Positions 17,132 through 25,910 of a stretch of DNA of 64,000 bases are shown here, in pieces; within the stretch, counting starts at the first letter, position 1; the number at the start of each line of letters is the position of its first letter. Under the pieces are notes generated by a model. That model had not been told where the DNA came from. It worked only from the letters and a program-made list of their open reading frames with translations, and ran no database searches. Origin of the DNA: Aurantimonas manganoxydans SI85-9A1 (lineage in GTDB: Bacteria > Pseudomonadota > Alphaproteobacteria > Rhizobiales > Rhizobiaceae); NCBI RefSeq assembly GCF_000153465.1, contig NZ_CH672387.1, forward strand, positions 2,085,903 through 2,149,902, given 5' to 3'. The position numbers were made by a program, and so were the translations under genes.

Positions 17132-18679
17132 ATGGCCGAACGCTTCTACCTGACCACCGCGATCTCCTATCCGAACGGTCGTCCGCATATCGGCCACGCT
17201 TACGAGTTCATCGCGACCGACGCCCTGGCGCGCTTCAAGCGGCTGGACGGCTACGACGTGTTCTTCCTGACGGGCACCGACGAGCACGGGATCAAGATGC
17301 TGCAGAGCGCGCGCGAGCAGGGCATCAGTCCGGCCGAGCTCGCCCGGCGGAACTCGGCCGAGTTCGAGGCGATGGCGGCGCTTCTGGGCGGCACCAACGA
17401 CGATTTCATCCGCACCAGCGAAGACCGGCACGTGGCCGCCAGCCAGGCGATCTGGACCAAGATGGCCGCCGCTGGAGACGTCTACAAGGACGCCTATTCG
17501 GGCTGGTACTCGGTCCGCGACGAAGCCTATTACGGCGAAGACGAGACCGAGCTGCGCGAGGACGGCAAGCGCTACGGGCCGCAGGGCTCGCCCGTCGAAT
17601 GGGTGGCCGAGGAAAGCTATTTCTTCAAGCTGTCGGAGTTCCAGGACCGGCTGCTGGCGCTTTACGAGGACAATCCGGACTTCATCGGCCCGGCCGAGCG
17701 GCGCAACGAGGTGATGTCCTTCGTGCGCTCGGGCCTGCGCGACCTGTCGATCTCGCGGACCACCTTCGACTGGGGCATTCCCGTACCCGGCGACGAGAAG
17801 CACGTCATGTATGTGTGGGTCGACGCCCTCACCAACTACCTGACCGCCACAGGCTTTCCGGAGGAGGGCGAGCGCTCGGCCTACTGGCCCGCCGACTTGC
17901 ATGTCATCGGCAAGGACATCGTGCGCTTCCACACGGTCTACTGGCCGGCCTTCCTGATGTCCGCCGGCCTGCCGGTGCCGCGCCGCGTCTATGCACACGG
18001 CTTCCTGTTCAACCGCGGGGAGAAGATGTCGAAGTCGGTCGGCAACGTCATCGATCCGGCCGCCCTGGTCGACGTCTACGGCCTCGATCGGCTGCGCTAT
18101 TTCCTGCTCCGCGAGGTGCCGTTCGGCCAGGACGGCAATTATTCCCACGAGGCGATCGTCAACCGGACCAATTCCGAGCTCGCCAACGATCTCGGCAATC
18201 TGGCGCAGCGGTCGCTGTCGATGGTGGGCAAGCATTGCGGCGCCAAGGTGCCGACGCCGGGCGCGTTCATCGAGGCCGATACCGCGATCCTGACGGCGGC
18301 GAACGACCTGTTGCCCAAGGTCCGCACGATGATCGACCGGCAGGAACTGCACGGCGTTCTCGCCGCGATCATCGCCGTGGTCAGCGAAGCCAATCGCTAT
18401 TTCGCCGGCCAGGAGCCCTGGGCGCTGCGCAAGAGCGATCCGGCGCGCATGGAGACGGTGCTGTTCGTCACCGCCGAATTCCTGCGCCGCGTGGCGATCC
18501 TGCTGCAGCCCTTCGTGCCGGAGAGCGCCGGCAAGCTGCTCGACATTCTCGGGGTCGGCCCGGACGCCCGGACGTTCAACGAACTGACGCCGGATGTCCG
18601 CCTGGCCCCGGGTGCTGACCTGCCGGCGCCGCAGCCGATCTTCCCGCGCTTCGTCGACGCGGAAGACGCCGCATCATGA
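17132..18679 (+). CDS. metG: Methionyl-tRNA synthetase
   Basis: 515-residue class I aminoacyl-tRNA synthetase. It begins [21 protein letters not shown], whose HIGH variant reads HIGH at about residues 19-22. The KMSKS loop is [10 protein letters not shown]. The anticodon-binding helical domain follows, and there is no C-terminal tRNA-binding EMAP domain; this is normal for the short alphaproteobacterial form. The ATG at 17132 fits the family N-terminus; an in-frame ATG 57 nt upstream would add an atypical tail. The stop overlaps the TatD gene by 4 nt. Confidence 0.95.
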   Translation: MAERFYLTTAISYPNGRPHIGHAYEFIATDALARFKRLDGYDVFFLTGTDEHGIKMLQSAREQGISPAELARRNSAEFEAMAALLGGTNDDFIRTSEDRHVAASQAIWTKMAAAGDVYKDAYSGWYSVRDEAYYGEDETELREDGKRYGPQGSPVEWVAEESYFFKLSEFQDRLLALYEDNPDFIGPAERRNEVMSFVRSGLRDLSISRTTFDWGIPVPGDEKHVMYVWVDALTNYLTATGFPEEGERSAYWPADLHVIGKDIVRFHTVYWPAFLMSAGLPVPRRVYAHGFLFNRGEKMSKSVGNVIDPAALVDVYGLDRLRYFLLREVPFGQDGNYSHEAIVNRTNSELANDLGNLAQRSLSMVGKHCGAKVPTPGAFIEADTAILTAANDLLPKVRTMIDRQELHGVLAAIIAVVSEANRYFAGQEPWALRKSDPARMETVLFVTAEFLRRVAILLQPFVPESAGKLLDILGVGPDARTFNELTPDVRLAPGADLPAPQPIFPRFVDAEDAAS

Positions 18680-19473
18680 TGCCGTTCCTCGTCGACAGCC
18701 ATTGCCATCTGGACTTCCCGGACTTCGCCGAGGATCGCGCGGACCTGATCGCCCGCGCCAAGGCCGAAGGCGTCGGCCTGTTCGTGACGATCTCGACCTT
18801 CGTCTCGAAGATCGAGAGCTTGAAGGCGATCACGCGGGACCACCCGGAGGTCTATGCCTCGGTCGGCACCCATCCGCACAATGCCGCCGCCGAGCCGGAT
18901 GTCAGCACCGCCGATCTCGTGCGTCTGTCGCAGGATCAGCGGATCGTCGCCATCGGCGAAGCCGGGCTCGACTATTTCTATGACAAGGCGCCGCGCGACA
19001 TTCAGGAGACGGTGTTTCGCCGGCATATCGCGGCGGCACGCGAGACCGGGCTGCCGCTGGTGATCCATTCGCGCGATGCCGACGAGGACATGATCCGCAT
19101 CCTCGAGGACGAAAGCGGGAAGGGGGCCTTCCCCTTCATCCTGCACTGCTTCTCCGCCGGACCGCGGCTCGCCGAGGTCGGCGTGGCGCTTGGCGGCCAT
19201 GTGTCGTTCTCCGGCATCCTGGCCTTCAAGAAGTCCGAGGAGATCCGCGCCATCGCCGCCGACGTGCCGATGGAGCGCCTGCTGGTGGAGACCGACGCGC
19301 CGTATCTCGCGCCGCCGCCGTATCGCGGCAAGCGCAATGAGCCGGCTTACGTTCGCCATACCGCCGAGGTCCTTGCAGAAACGAAGGGAGTCGATCTGGC
19401 GACCATCGCGCGCCAGACCTCGGACAATTTCTTCGCGCTGTTCTCGAAAGTTCCCGATCCGAGAACGGCTTAG
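18676..19473 (+). CDS. tatD: TatD-family metal-dependent hydrolase
   Basis: 265-residue TIM-barrel DNase/hydrolase. Metal ligands are seen in [11 protein letters not shown], the Glu in [10 protein letters not shown], His in VIHSRDA and FILHCFSAG, and Asp in [10 protein letters not shown]. Family members have 3'-5' exonuclease or D-aminoacyl-tRNA deacylase activity. Coupled to metG through an ATGA overlap and followed 15 nt later by the MBL hydrolase gene; this trio is conserved in the order. Confidence 0.93.
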   Translation: MMPFLVDSHCHLDFPDFAEDRADLIARAKAEGVGLFVTISTFVSKIESLKAITRDHPEVYASVGTHPHNAAAEPDVSTADLVRLSQDQRIVAIGEAGLDYFYDKAPRDIQETVFRRHIAAARETGLPLVIHSRDADEDMIRILEDESGKGAFPFILHCFSAGPRLAEVGVALGGHVSFSGILAFKKSEEIRAIAADVPMERLLVETDAPYLAPPPYRGKRNEPAYVRHTAEVLAETKGVDLATIARQTSDNFFALFSKVPDPRTA

Positions 19474-19488
19474 GCGGAGACGCTGAGG

Positions 19489-20301
19489 GTGAGCGACACG
19501 CTACGGCTGACCATTCTGGGCTGCGCTTCATCGCCGGGCGTTCCGCGCATCAACGGCGACTGGGGCGCCTGCGACCCCACGAACCCGAAGAACCGCCGGC
19601 TGCGGTCGTCGGCGCTGATCGAGCGGATCGGACCGAATGGCCGGACCGTCGTCGCCATCGATTGCGGACCGGATTTTCGCGAGCAGATGCTGATGGTCCG
19701 GGTCGCGCATCTCGATGCCGTGGTGCTGACTCATCCGCATGCCGACCACATCCACGGCATGGACGATCTGCGCGGCTACATGCTGACGCAGAAGTCCCGG
19801 ATTCCGGTGCATTCCGACCATTCGACCCATGCCCGGGTGCTGGAAGCCTTTCGCTATTGCTTCGAGACTCCGGCGGGCAGCGCCTATCCGCCGGTGGCGC
19901 GGCATGTCGAGATCAGCGCCGGCGAGGCATTCTCAGTCGACGGCGCCGGCGGCAAGCTGAGCTTTGCGCCATTTCGCCAGGAGCACGGCTCGATCCATTC
20001 GCTGGGCTACCGGATCGGTCCGCTGGCTTATTGCAGCGATGTCAGCGACTTTCCAGACGCCGCCATCGAGGCCATTGCCGGTGCGCAGCATATCATCATC
20101 GACGCGCTCCAGTACCGGACGCATCCCAGCCATCTGTCTGTCGAACAGGCGCTCGACTGGATCTCGCGTCTCGGCGTGCCCGAAGCGACGCTGACCCACA
20201 TGCATATTCCGCTGGACTACGACACGCTCTGCCGCGAACTGCCGGACCATGTGCGTCCGGGCTTCGACGGCCTGACGCTGGAGTGGCCGCTCGACGCTTG
20301 A
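19489..20301 (+). CDS. MBL-fold metallo-hydrolase (PhnP-like)
   Basis: 270-residue metallo-beta-lactamase-fold phosphodiesterase-like enzyme. The GTG start gives TLRLTILGCASSPGVPRINGDWG, and the zinc motif is LTHPHADHIHGMDDLRGY. Later ligands are likely His in RQEHGSIHSLGY, Asp in YCSDVSDFP and His in THMHIPLDY. Similar to PhnP cyclic phosphodiesterase. No phn genes are nearby, so function in phosphonate use is not implied. Last gene before the dif-like site. Confidence 0.9.
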   Translation: MSDTLRLTILGCASSPGVPRINGDWGACDPTNPKNRRLRSSALIERIGPNGRTVVAIDCGPDFREQMLMVRVAHLDAVVLTHPHADHIHGMDDLRGYMLTQKSRIPVHSDHSTHARVLEAFRYCFETPAGSAYPPVARHVEISAGEAFSVDGAGGKLSFAPFRQEHGSIHSLGYRIGPLAYCSDVSDFPDAAIEAIAGAQHIIIDALQYRTHPSHLSVEQALDWISRLGVPEATLTHMHIPLDYDTLCRELPDHVRPGFDGLTLEWPLDA

Positions 20302-20380
20302 GCCGGCTGCGACCGGATCGCTGGCCCACCGAGGCCGTCCAACGTCCGGCATATCTGCCGCCCATCAGCAGTTATCTATT

Positions 20381-20408
20381 CGGTTCCATAATCTATCTTA
20401 TGCAACTT
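20381..20408. other. dif: Candidate dif site (XerCD chromosome dimer resolution)
   Basis: The 28-bp layout matches dif: left (XerC-type) arm CGGTTCCATAA, 6-bp centre TCTATC, right (XerD-type) arm TTATGCAACTT. The hallmark CATAA-N6-TTATG core is intact; about 17 of 28 positions equal Escherichia coli dif. It sits in a 248-bp gene-free gap. The five GGGNAGGG octamers I found to the left and the six CCCTNCCC octamers to the right all point to it, as KOPS sequences for FtsK should. Genes left of it run mostly rightward and the suf operon to its right runs leftward, consistent with replication ending here. Confidence 0.75.
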
Positions 20409-20549
20409 AGGCGTATGGGTGGATGGGTATGGACTCGGCTGTGGGCCGTGTGAGATGCCGCGATGCGTGTCGGCCATCGCTGGCCCTTCCCCTCCCGTCC
20501 GCTCGTCGCTATGCGGGATCGATCCGCAGGACTGTTCCGGAGTTTCGCC

Positions 20550-21422
20550 ATGACGCCATCCAAGGACGTTGCACGCCTCGTCGAGATCATGGCGGCACTG
20601 CGCGATCCGGTGACCGGCTGTCCCTGGGATGTCGAGCAGGATTTCGCGACGATCGCGCCCTACACGATCGAGGAAGCCTACGAGGTCGCCGACGCCATCG
20701 AACGCAACGACGCGGTCGACCTGCGTGAGGAACTGGGCGACCTGCTGCTGCAGGTCGTCTATCACGCGCAGCTGGCAACCGAGGCCGGCCTGTTCGATTT
20801 TGGCGACGTGGTGGACGGCATCACCCGCAAGATGATCCGCCGGCATCCGCATGTTTTCGGCGATGCGGAGGCGCGCTCGGCGGGCTCGGCCAAGGGCCAT
20901 TGGGAGCGCATCAAGGCCGCGGAAAAGGCCGAGCGCGCGGCGCTGCGCGAAACTGTCGCCACGGTCGCGCTGACGGCCGACACGCCGGTGCCAGAGGCTG
21001 CGGACCAGGCCGGATCGGGGTTTCTCGACGGGGTTCCGTCAGGCTTTCCGGCGCTGACGCTGGCGCTGAAAATCCAGCAGAAAGCCGCGAAAGTCGGCTT
21101 CGACTGGGATCGGCCGGAACCGATCGTTGGCAAGATCGTCGAGGAAATCGACGAAGTCGCCGAGGCCGCGGAGAGTGGCGACCGCGACGCGCTGGAGGGC
21201 GAGATCGGCGATCTTCTGTTCAGTGCGGTCAATCTCGCGCGCTATCACGAGATCGATCCCGAATCCGCGCTGCGGCGTTGCGTGCGCAAGTTCCGCGGGC
21301 GGTTTCGACATATCGAACAGGAGCTTGCTGCGACGGGCCGCGCCTTGGAAACCGCCAGTCTCGATGAAATGGAAGCGCTCTGGATCGCAGCCAAGACGCG
21401 CAACCAGCCGGCTGTCTCCTGA
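20550..21422 (+). CDS. mazG: Nucleoside triphosphate pyrophosphohydrolase MazG
   Basis: 290-residue house-cleaning enzyme that hydrolyses non-canonical NTPs to NMPs. Two MazG domains are visible: the first at about residues 15-100 (CPWDVEQDFATIAPYTIEEAYEV, LREELGDLLLQVVYHAQ, with the EExxE and ExxD metal motifs) and the second at about 175-250 (GFDWDRPEPIVGKIVEEIDE, LEGEIGDLLFSAVNLAR). The start is set at the ATG with GGAG 7 nt upstream; a longer in-frame extension is not conserved-looking. The promoter probably lies between the dif-like site and the gene. Confidence 0.95.
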   Translation: MTPSKDVARLVEIMAALRDPVTGCPWDVEQDFATIAPYTIEEAYEVADAIERNDAVDLREELGDLLLQVVYHAQLATEAGLFDFGDVVDGITRKMIRRHPHVFGDAEARSAGSAKGHWERIKAAEKAERAALRETVATVALTADTPVPEAADQAGSGFLDGVPSGFPALTLALKIQQKAAKVGFDWDRPEPIVGKIVEEIDEVAEAAESGDRDALEGEIGDLLFSAVNLARYHEIDPESALRRCVRKFRGRFRHIEQELAATGRALETASLDEMEALWIAAKTRNQPAVS

Positions 21423-21479
21423 CGGGATCGGGCCGATTGTGAGGTCCCGAGCAGATACCGCCGTTCCCGGTTGCCGCAA

Positions 21480-21869
21480 TCAGGCCTTCGGAGTTTGGGT
21501 GCCCCATCTCGGCCGTTTCGGCTCGCCTTTGGGCTTCGCGGCGCCCTTTGTCCGGGCCGCGCGCCGGGAGGCTCCGTCCGCTAGCGCGATCCAGCGCTCC
21601 GCTTCGTCCGGGTCGTCGAAGGCAGCATCCGGCATCCGATAATAGGGCATCCGCACCGGGCTTCGGCCGGTGCGGGCGTAATGCCAGTTTCGCAGACCTT
21701 CGGCCTCGTAGATGGCGTCGGTCTCGGTATCGCTCTTGAGATAGAGCTCGCCGTCGACGACCAGGGCGAGGATGCGATCCCCGGCATAGATCCCCTGCTC
21801 GCCGAACATCCGGCGAATGCGAAATCCGGGAACCGAGGCGAAGAGCTCGCGGAGAAAGTCCTCGTCCAT
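21480..21869 (-). CDS. TfoX/Sxy N-terminal domain protein
   Basis: 129-residue small protein with the TfoX N-terminal fold: FLRELFASVPGFRIRRMFGEQGIYAGDRILALVVDGELYLK, then the YYRMPDAAFDD segment. A basic tail (RRAARTKGAAKPKGEPKRP) follows. Stand-alone N-terminal TfoX proteins are common in alphaproteobacteria, and the link to competence regulation seen in gammaproteobacteria is unproven here. The ATG at 21869 lies 28 nt after the iscA-like stop. A TTG further upstream would overlap that gene. Likely the last gene of the suf transcript. Confidence 0.8.
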   Translation of the reverse strand: MDEDFLRELFASVPGFRIRRMFGEQGIYAGDRILALVVDGELYLKSDTETDAIYEAEGLRNWHYARTGRSPVRMPYYRMPDAAFDDPDEAERWIALADGASRRAARTKGAAKPKGEPKRPRWGTQTPKA

Positions 21870-21897
21870 CGGACCGTTCAGATGTGATGACGGGCGG

Positions 21898-22275
21898 TCA
21901 TCCCGGCTGGCCGGCAAGCGCCGCCAGATCGGCCTGCTTCAGCTCGACGGATTCACCGCAGCCGCAAGCCGAGGTCTGGTTGGGATTGCGGAAGGTGAAG
22001 CCGGACCGCAGGACGGTCTCCTCATAATCCATCTCCGTACCGAGCAGGAACAGGACCGCTTCCGGCGCGACCAGCACCCTGGCGCCGTCCTTCTCGATCA
22101 TGTCCTCGTTGGGATTGGCTTCGGTTGCGAGGTCGATGGTGTATTCCATCCCTGCGCAGCCGCCCTTCTTGATGCCGACCCGCAGGCCGAGCGCATCCTC
22201 GCCCTTGCTCGACGTGATCGCCTTGACCCGCTCGGCAGCGGCGTCGGTCATGCTCATCACGGTGAAGCGGCCCAT
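21898..22275 (-). CDS. sufA: HesB/IscA-family Fe-S assembly protein (SufA-like)
   Basis: 125-residue A-type carrier that holds and passes on [2Fe-2S] or [4Fe-4S] clusters. The three conserved cysteines appear as KKGGCAGM near the middle and SACGCGESV near the C-terminus. A near-ideal AAAGGAGG ribosome-binding site lies 5 nt before the ATG. At the distal end of the suf operon, separated from the VOC gene by a 119-nt gap with a hairpin, so it may also be transcribed separately. Confidence 0.92.
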   Translation of the reverse strand: MGRFTVMSMTDAAAERVKAITSSKGEDALGLRVGIKKGGCAGMEYTIDLATEANPNEDMIEKDGARVLVAPEAVLFLLGTEMDYEETVLRSGFTFRNPNQTSACGCGESVELKQADLAALAGQPG

Positions 22276-22326
22276 GGCGGCCTCCTTTCGAGAAATTCTG
22301 TCACGTAGACACTATCAGAAAGATGG

Positions 22327-22344
22327 GGCGCTTCGCGAGGCGCC
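22327..22344 (-). terminator. Hairpin between the VOC gene and the IscA-like gene
   Basis: GGCGC and the facing GGCGCC arm pair over 7 positions, including a G-T wobble and an A-T pair, around a 4-nt CGCG loop. On the minus strand CCATCTTTCTGATAG follows, a modest T-rich tail. Possible partial terminator inside the operon. Confidence 0.4.
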
Positions 22345-22394
22345 ACAAGGCGAACGCTGCGTCGGCATATGTGCTGCTGGCCGTGCAACACCGC

Positions 22395-22814
22395 TTAGGA
22401 CCGCGACCAGAGTTCTCGTGTGGCGAGTTCGGCGGCATGGCCGTCGGGATCGCGGAAATAGAGGCTGTGGCCCCGGCCCCGCGACCATTTCACCTCGCTT
22501 TCGACCGCAACGCTGCAGGCTTCGAGATGGCCGCGCCATTCATCCACCGAGCCCGGCGGAATGCCGAGCGCGAAGTGGATCGGACCCCGGCCGTCATGCG
22601 GCGGGATCGTCCCGTCCGGTGTCGCCACCGGTTCCAGTGTGGAGCCGCGTGCGAACAGGATCAGGACCGTGCCGTCGGGCAGGCGGAAGACGCAGATGCG
22701 CTCTTCCTCGAACAGCGGCTCGATGCCGAGCACCGCCTGATAGAACGCCTTCGACCGCGCCATGTCATCGACATAGAGGCAGGTTTCCAGCAATCCCGAC
22801 AGCGGCGGCGTCAT
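22395..22814 (-). CDS. VOC-family (glyoxalase-like) protein
   Basis: 139 residues. Vicinal-oxygen-chelate fold: LLETCLYVDDMARSKAFYQAVLG opens the first module and HSLYFRDPDGHAAELATRE closes it with the typical metal-ligand positions. Members include glyoxalases, dioxygenases and resistance proteins; the substrate is unknown. It starts only about 10 nt after the SufT-like gene, so it is likely co-transcribed with the Fe-S assembly genes, although no role in cluster assembly is established for this family. Confidence 0.85.
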   Translation of the reverse strand: MTPPLSGLLETCLYVDDMARSKAFYQAVLGIEPLFEEERICVFRLPDGTVLILFARGSTLEPVATPDGTIPPHDGRGPIHFALGIPPGSVDEWRGHLEACSVAVESEVKWSRGRGHSLYFRDPDGHAAELATRELWSRS

Positions 22815-22824
22815 GGGTTGCGCG

Positions 22825-23238
22825 TCAGAACCAGCCGACGGCGACCTGCGCCTCTTCGCTCATCCGCTCGGGCGTCCACGGAGGATCGAAGACGAGGTCG
22901 ACGCGGACCTGGCCGACGCCGTCGACGGAGCTGACGGCGTTCTCGACCCATATCGGCATCTCGCCGGCGACCGGGCAACCCGGCGCGGTCAAAGTCATCT
23001 CGACGTCGACATTGCGCTCGTCGTCGATGTCGATCTTGTAGATCAGGCCGAGCTCGTAGATGTCGGCCGGGATCTCCGGGTCGTAGACGGTCTTCAGCGC
23101 GCCGACGATGTCGTCGGTGAGGCGCGTGAGCTCCTCGGCCGGGATCGCCGATTGCGTGCCGTTGTCGCCGGACGCCATGGCGACGTTGGCGGCGGCGGTG
23201 TCGTCCGCTACGGGCTTTTGTTCGGCTTGGTCGGTCAT
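22825..23238 (-). CDS. sufT: SUF system Fe-S assembly protein SufT (DUF59/MIP18)
   Basis: 137 residues. A poorly conserved acidic N-terminus is followed by the DUF59 domain: IVGALKTVYDPEIPADIYELGLIYKIDID and the conserved Cys in TLTAPGCPVAGEMP. The closing segment VDLVFDPPWTPERMSEEA is typical. SufT proteins aid Fe-S maturation under high demand. Located between sufS and the VOC gene on the same strand. Confidence 0.92.
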   Translation of the reverse strand: MTDQAEQKPVADDTAAANVAMASGDNGTQSAIPAEELTRLTDDIVGALKTVYDPEIPADIYELGLIYKIDIDDERNVDVEMTLTAPGCPVAGEMPIWVENAVSSVDGVGQVRVDLVFDPPWTPERMSEEAQVAVGWF

Positions 23239-23325
23239 GCGATCATCCTTGCGGCCTGCCCCGGTCTCGCGTGATCGCGATGCTGCGGGGCCATGCCTTC
23301 AAAATCTTCTCTGGCGGGCGCCTGA

Positions 23326-24576
23326 TCAGGCGAAGAAGCGCCGCGCCTTTTCGAGCGCCTCGGCCAGGCGATCGATCTCGTCGGTCGTATTATACATACC
23401 AAACGATGCCCGACATGTGGAAGTCGCGCCGTATCGCTTCAAGAGCGGCTGGGCGCAGTGGGTGCCGGCGCGCACGGCGACGCCCTCACGGTCGATGACC
23501 ATGGAAATGTCGTGGGCGTGGATGCCCTCCAGATCGAAGGAGACGATGGCCCCCTTCCCCGGCGCTTCGCCATAGATGCGCAAGGAGTTCACTGCGCGCA
23601 AACGCTCATGGGCGTAGTCGCGCAGGGTCTCCTCATGCGCCGCGATCGCCTCGCGGCCGATGTGGCGCATGTAATCCAGCGACGCACCGAGGCCGATGGC
23701 CTGGACGATCGGCGGCGTGCCCGCCTCGAAGCGGTGCGGCGGCGCGTTGTAGGTGACCGCGTCCTCGGTCACCTCGACGATCATCTCGCCGCCGCCATTG
23801 AAGGGCCGGGTGCGCTCCAGCATCTCGCGCTTACCGTAGAGAATGCCGATGCCGGTCGGGCCATAGACCTTGTGTCCGGTGAAGACGTAGAAATCGCAGC
23901 TGAGATCCTGCACGTCGACCGGCAGATGCACGGCGGCCTGGCTGCCGTCGACGAGCACCGGAATGCCCCTGGCATGGGCCATCGCGCATACCGCCTTCAC
24001 GTCGACGACGGTGCCCAGCACGTTCGACATGTGGGTGGTGGCGATCATCTTCGTGCGCGGCGTGATCGCCCGCTCGAAGGCGGCGACGTCGATGGAGCCG
24101 TCTTCCTCGACCGGTACGAAGACCAGCTTGGCGCCCTTCTTCTCGCGGATGAAGTGCCAGGGCACGATGTTGGAGTGGTGCTCCATGATCGTCAGGACGA
24201 TCTCGTCGCCCTCGCCGATCTCGTTCATGCCGTAGCCATAGGCGACGAGGTTGATCGCCTCGGTCGCGGACCGCGTGAAGACGATCTCCTCGGCGCTCGG
24301 GGCGTTCAGGAAGTCCGAGACCTTGCCACGGGCCGCCTCGAATTCCTCGGTGGCCTTGTTGGACAGGAAGTGCAGGCCGCGATGGACGTTGGCGTAGTCC
24401 TCGCTATAGGCCTTCTGGATCGCGTCGAGCATGGCCCGCGGCTTCTGGGCCGAGGCGCCGTTGTCGAGATAGACCAGCGGCTTGCCGTAGACTTCCTTCG
24501 ACAGGATCGGGAAGTCGCGCCGGATGGCGTCGATGTCGTAGGCGGGACTGGCCGCAGCCATCACGTCAGCCTTCAT
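23326..24576 (-). CDS. sufS: Cysteine desulfurase SufS
   Basis: 416-residue group II PLP-dependent desulfurase that mobilises sulfur from cysteine for Fe-S assembly. The PLP lysine is in FTGHKVYGPTG, and the persulfide-forming Cys is in RAGTHCAQPLL. N-terminal IRRDFPILSKEVYGKPLVYLDN is typical of SufS. GGAG lies about 10 nt upstream of the ATG. Second desulfurase of this operon; the other is the NifS/IscS-like protein at the operon head. No sufE or sufU is visible nearby. Confidence 0.95.
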   Translation of the reverse strand: MKADVMAAASPAYDIDAIRRDFPILSKEVYGKPLVYLDNGASAQKPRAMLDAIQKAYSEDYANVHRGLHFLSNKATEEFEAARGKVSDFLNAPSAEEIVFTRSATEAINLVAYGYGMNEIGEGDEIVLTIMEHHSNIVPWHFIREKKGAKLVFVPVEEDGSIDVAAFERAITPRTKMIATTHMSNVLGTVVDVKAVCAMAHARGIPVLVDGSQAAVHLPVDVQDLSCDFYVFTGHKVYGPTGIGILYGKREMLERTRPFNGGGEMIVEVTEDAVTYNAPPHRFEAGTPPIVQAIGLGASLDYMRHIGREAIAAHEETLRDYAHERLRAVNSLRIYGEAPGKGAIVSFDLEGIHAHDISMVIDREGVAVRAGTHCAQPLLKRYGATSTCRASFGMYNTTDEIDRLAEALEKARRFFA

Positions 24577-24672
24577 GGCACGGGAACTCCGGTTTGCGCG
24601 CGGGTCGCCTCGGCATGGCCGAGGGGCGAGACGGGCGCGGCCGAAATCTCCGGCGCGCCCGTCAGGACCGCA

Positions 24673-25908
24673 TTATCGCTCGTGTGCGAGCCAGGCGTCG
24701 ATGCGCTCCATCAGCGCGTCTCCGGCCGCTTCGTCTTCCAGCTCTTCCACGACCTCGGCGACGAAGGCCTTCACGAGCAGCGCCCGTGCCGGTTTCTCCG
24801 GAATGCCGCGCGACATCAGATAGAACAGGTGATCGGCGTTGATCTCGCCCGCCGTCGCGCCGTGTCCGCACTGCACGTCGTCGGCGAAGATCTCCAGTTC
24901 GGGCTTGGCCGAGAAGTCACCCTGGTCCGACAGGAGCAGCGTGTTGCAGGCCATCTTCGCGTCGGTCTTCTGGGCATCCTTGGCGACCTTGATCATGCCC
25001 TGGAAGACGCCGTGGCCGCCGGTGACCACGTTCCGGAAGGTCTCCGTCGCGGTGGTGTTGGGCACCTGGTGGCGCAGGGTCGTCGTCACGTCGACATGCT
25101 GGCCCTCGGTCAGAAGGTTCACGCCGCGGATGCGAATCTCGCTGTTCTCGCCAACGGATTCGACGTGAACCTCGTTGCGCACCAGTGCGCCACCGCTGTT
25201 CAGGACGAACAGCTTGAAGACGGCATTGGCGCCGACGGTCACGTTGAGCTGGCCGAGATGGGCCGCCGACATGCCCTTCGCCTGATCGATGATCCAGAGC
25301 ACTTCGGCCCCGTCGGCGATGGTCAGATGCGACACGCCGGTCGAAGGAGCGCCGGTGGCATTGCCCTCGATGCGCTCGACGAAGGTCGCGCGGGCGCCCT
25401 CGCCGACCGTGCAGCGGGCAAAGCCATGGCCGCGCTCGCCGGTGCCGGCGCGCAGCTCGATCGCGGACGTCAGCGCCGTACCGGCAGCGACGTTGACCAC
25501 GACGGCCGGTGCGCCGAAGGCGGCATTGACCAGGCGGACCGTATCGATCGGCCGATCGAGATGGTTCGGCGACTTGTTCCAGTCCGCCGCCTCGCTCACC
25601 GCCGCGATCTGCACGCCCTCGGGCGCGGTGGTCGCAGCCGGGTCGCTCATCTCGACCACATGGCTGTTGTGCAGGAGCGGCGCCAGCAGCGCCGGGGCCT
25701 CGCTCGCCGTCGCCTCGGCCGCCGGCAGGCGTCCCATCAGGGTGCGCAGATCGGTGTAGTGCCAGGCTTCGGTGCGCCGGTTGGGCAGGCCCTCACGGCG
25801 CAGGGCGTCGATAGCGGAAGCCGCCGTCGCGACGTTGCCGGCCAGCTCGGCGCTGTCGATCAGCGCTGCCTCGGCCGGGCTTCGGGTCTTGAGCTGATGC
25901 ACCGTCAT
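24673..25908 (-). CDS. sufD: Fe-S cluster assembly protein SufD
   Basis: 411-residue scaffold subunit of the SufBC2D complex, with a right-handed beta-helix core. Recognised from TEAWHYTDLRTL near the N-terminus, and DDVQCGHGATAGEINADHLFYLMSRGIPE, which holds the conserved C-terminal His used in the SufB-SufD interface. Starts 2 nt after the sufC stop. SufD helps iron entry to the scaffold. Confidence 0.95.
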   Translation of the reverse strand: MTVHQLKTRSPAEAALIDSAELAGNVATAASAIDALRREGLPNRRTEAWHYTDLRTLMGRLPAAEATASEAPALLAPLLHNSHVVEMSDPAATTAPEGVQIAAVSEAADWNKSPNHLDRPIDTVRLVNAAFGAPAVVVNVAAGTALTSAIELRAGTGERGHGFARCTVGEGARATFVERIEGNATGAPSTGVSHLTIADGAEVLWIIDQAKGMSAAHLGQLNVTVGANAVFKLFVLNSGGALVRNEVHVESVGENSEIRIRGVNLLTEGQHVDVTTTLRHQVPNTTATETFRNVVTGGHGVFQGMIKVAKDAQKTDAKMACNTLLLSDQGDFSAKPELEIFADDVQCGHGATAGEINADHLFYLMSRGIPEKPARALLVKAFVAEVVEELEDEAAGDALMERIDAWLAHER

Positions 25909-25910
25909 GA

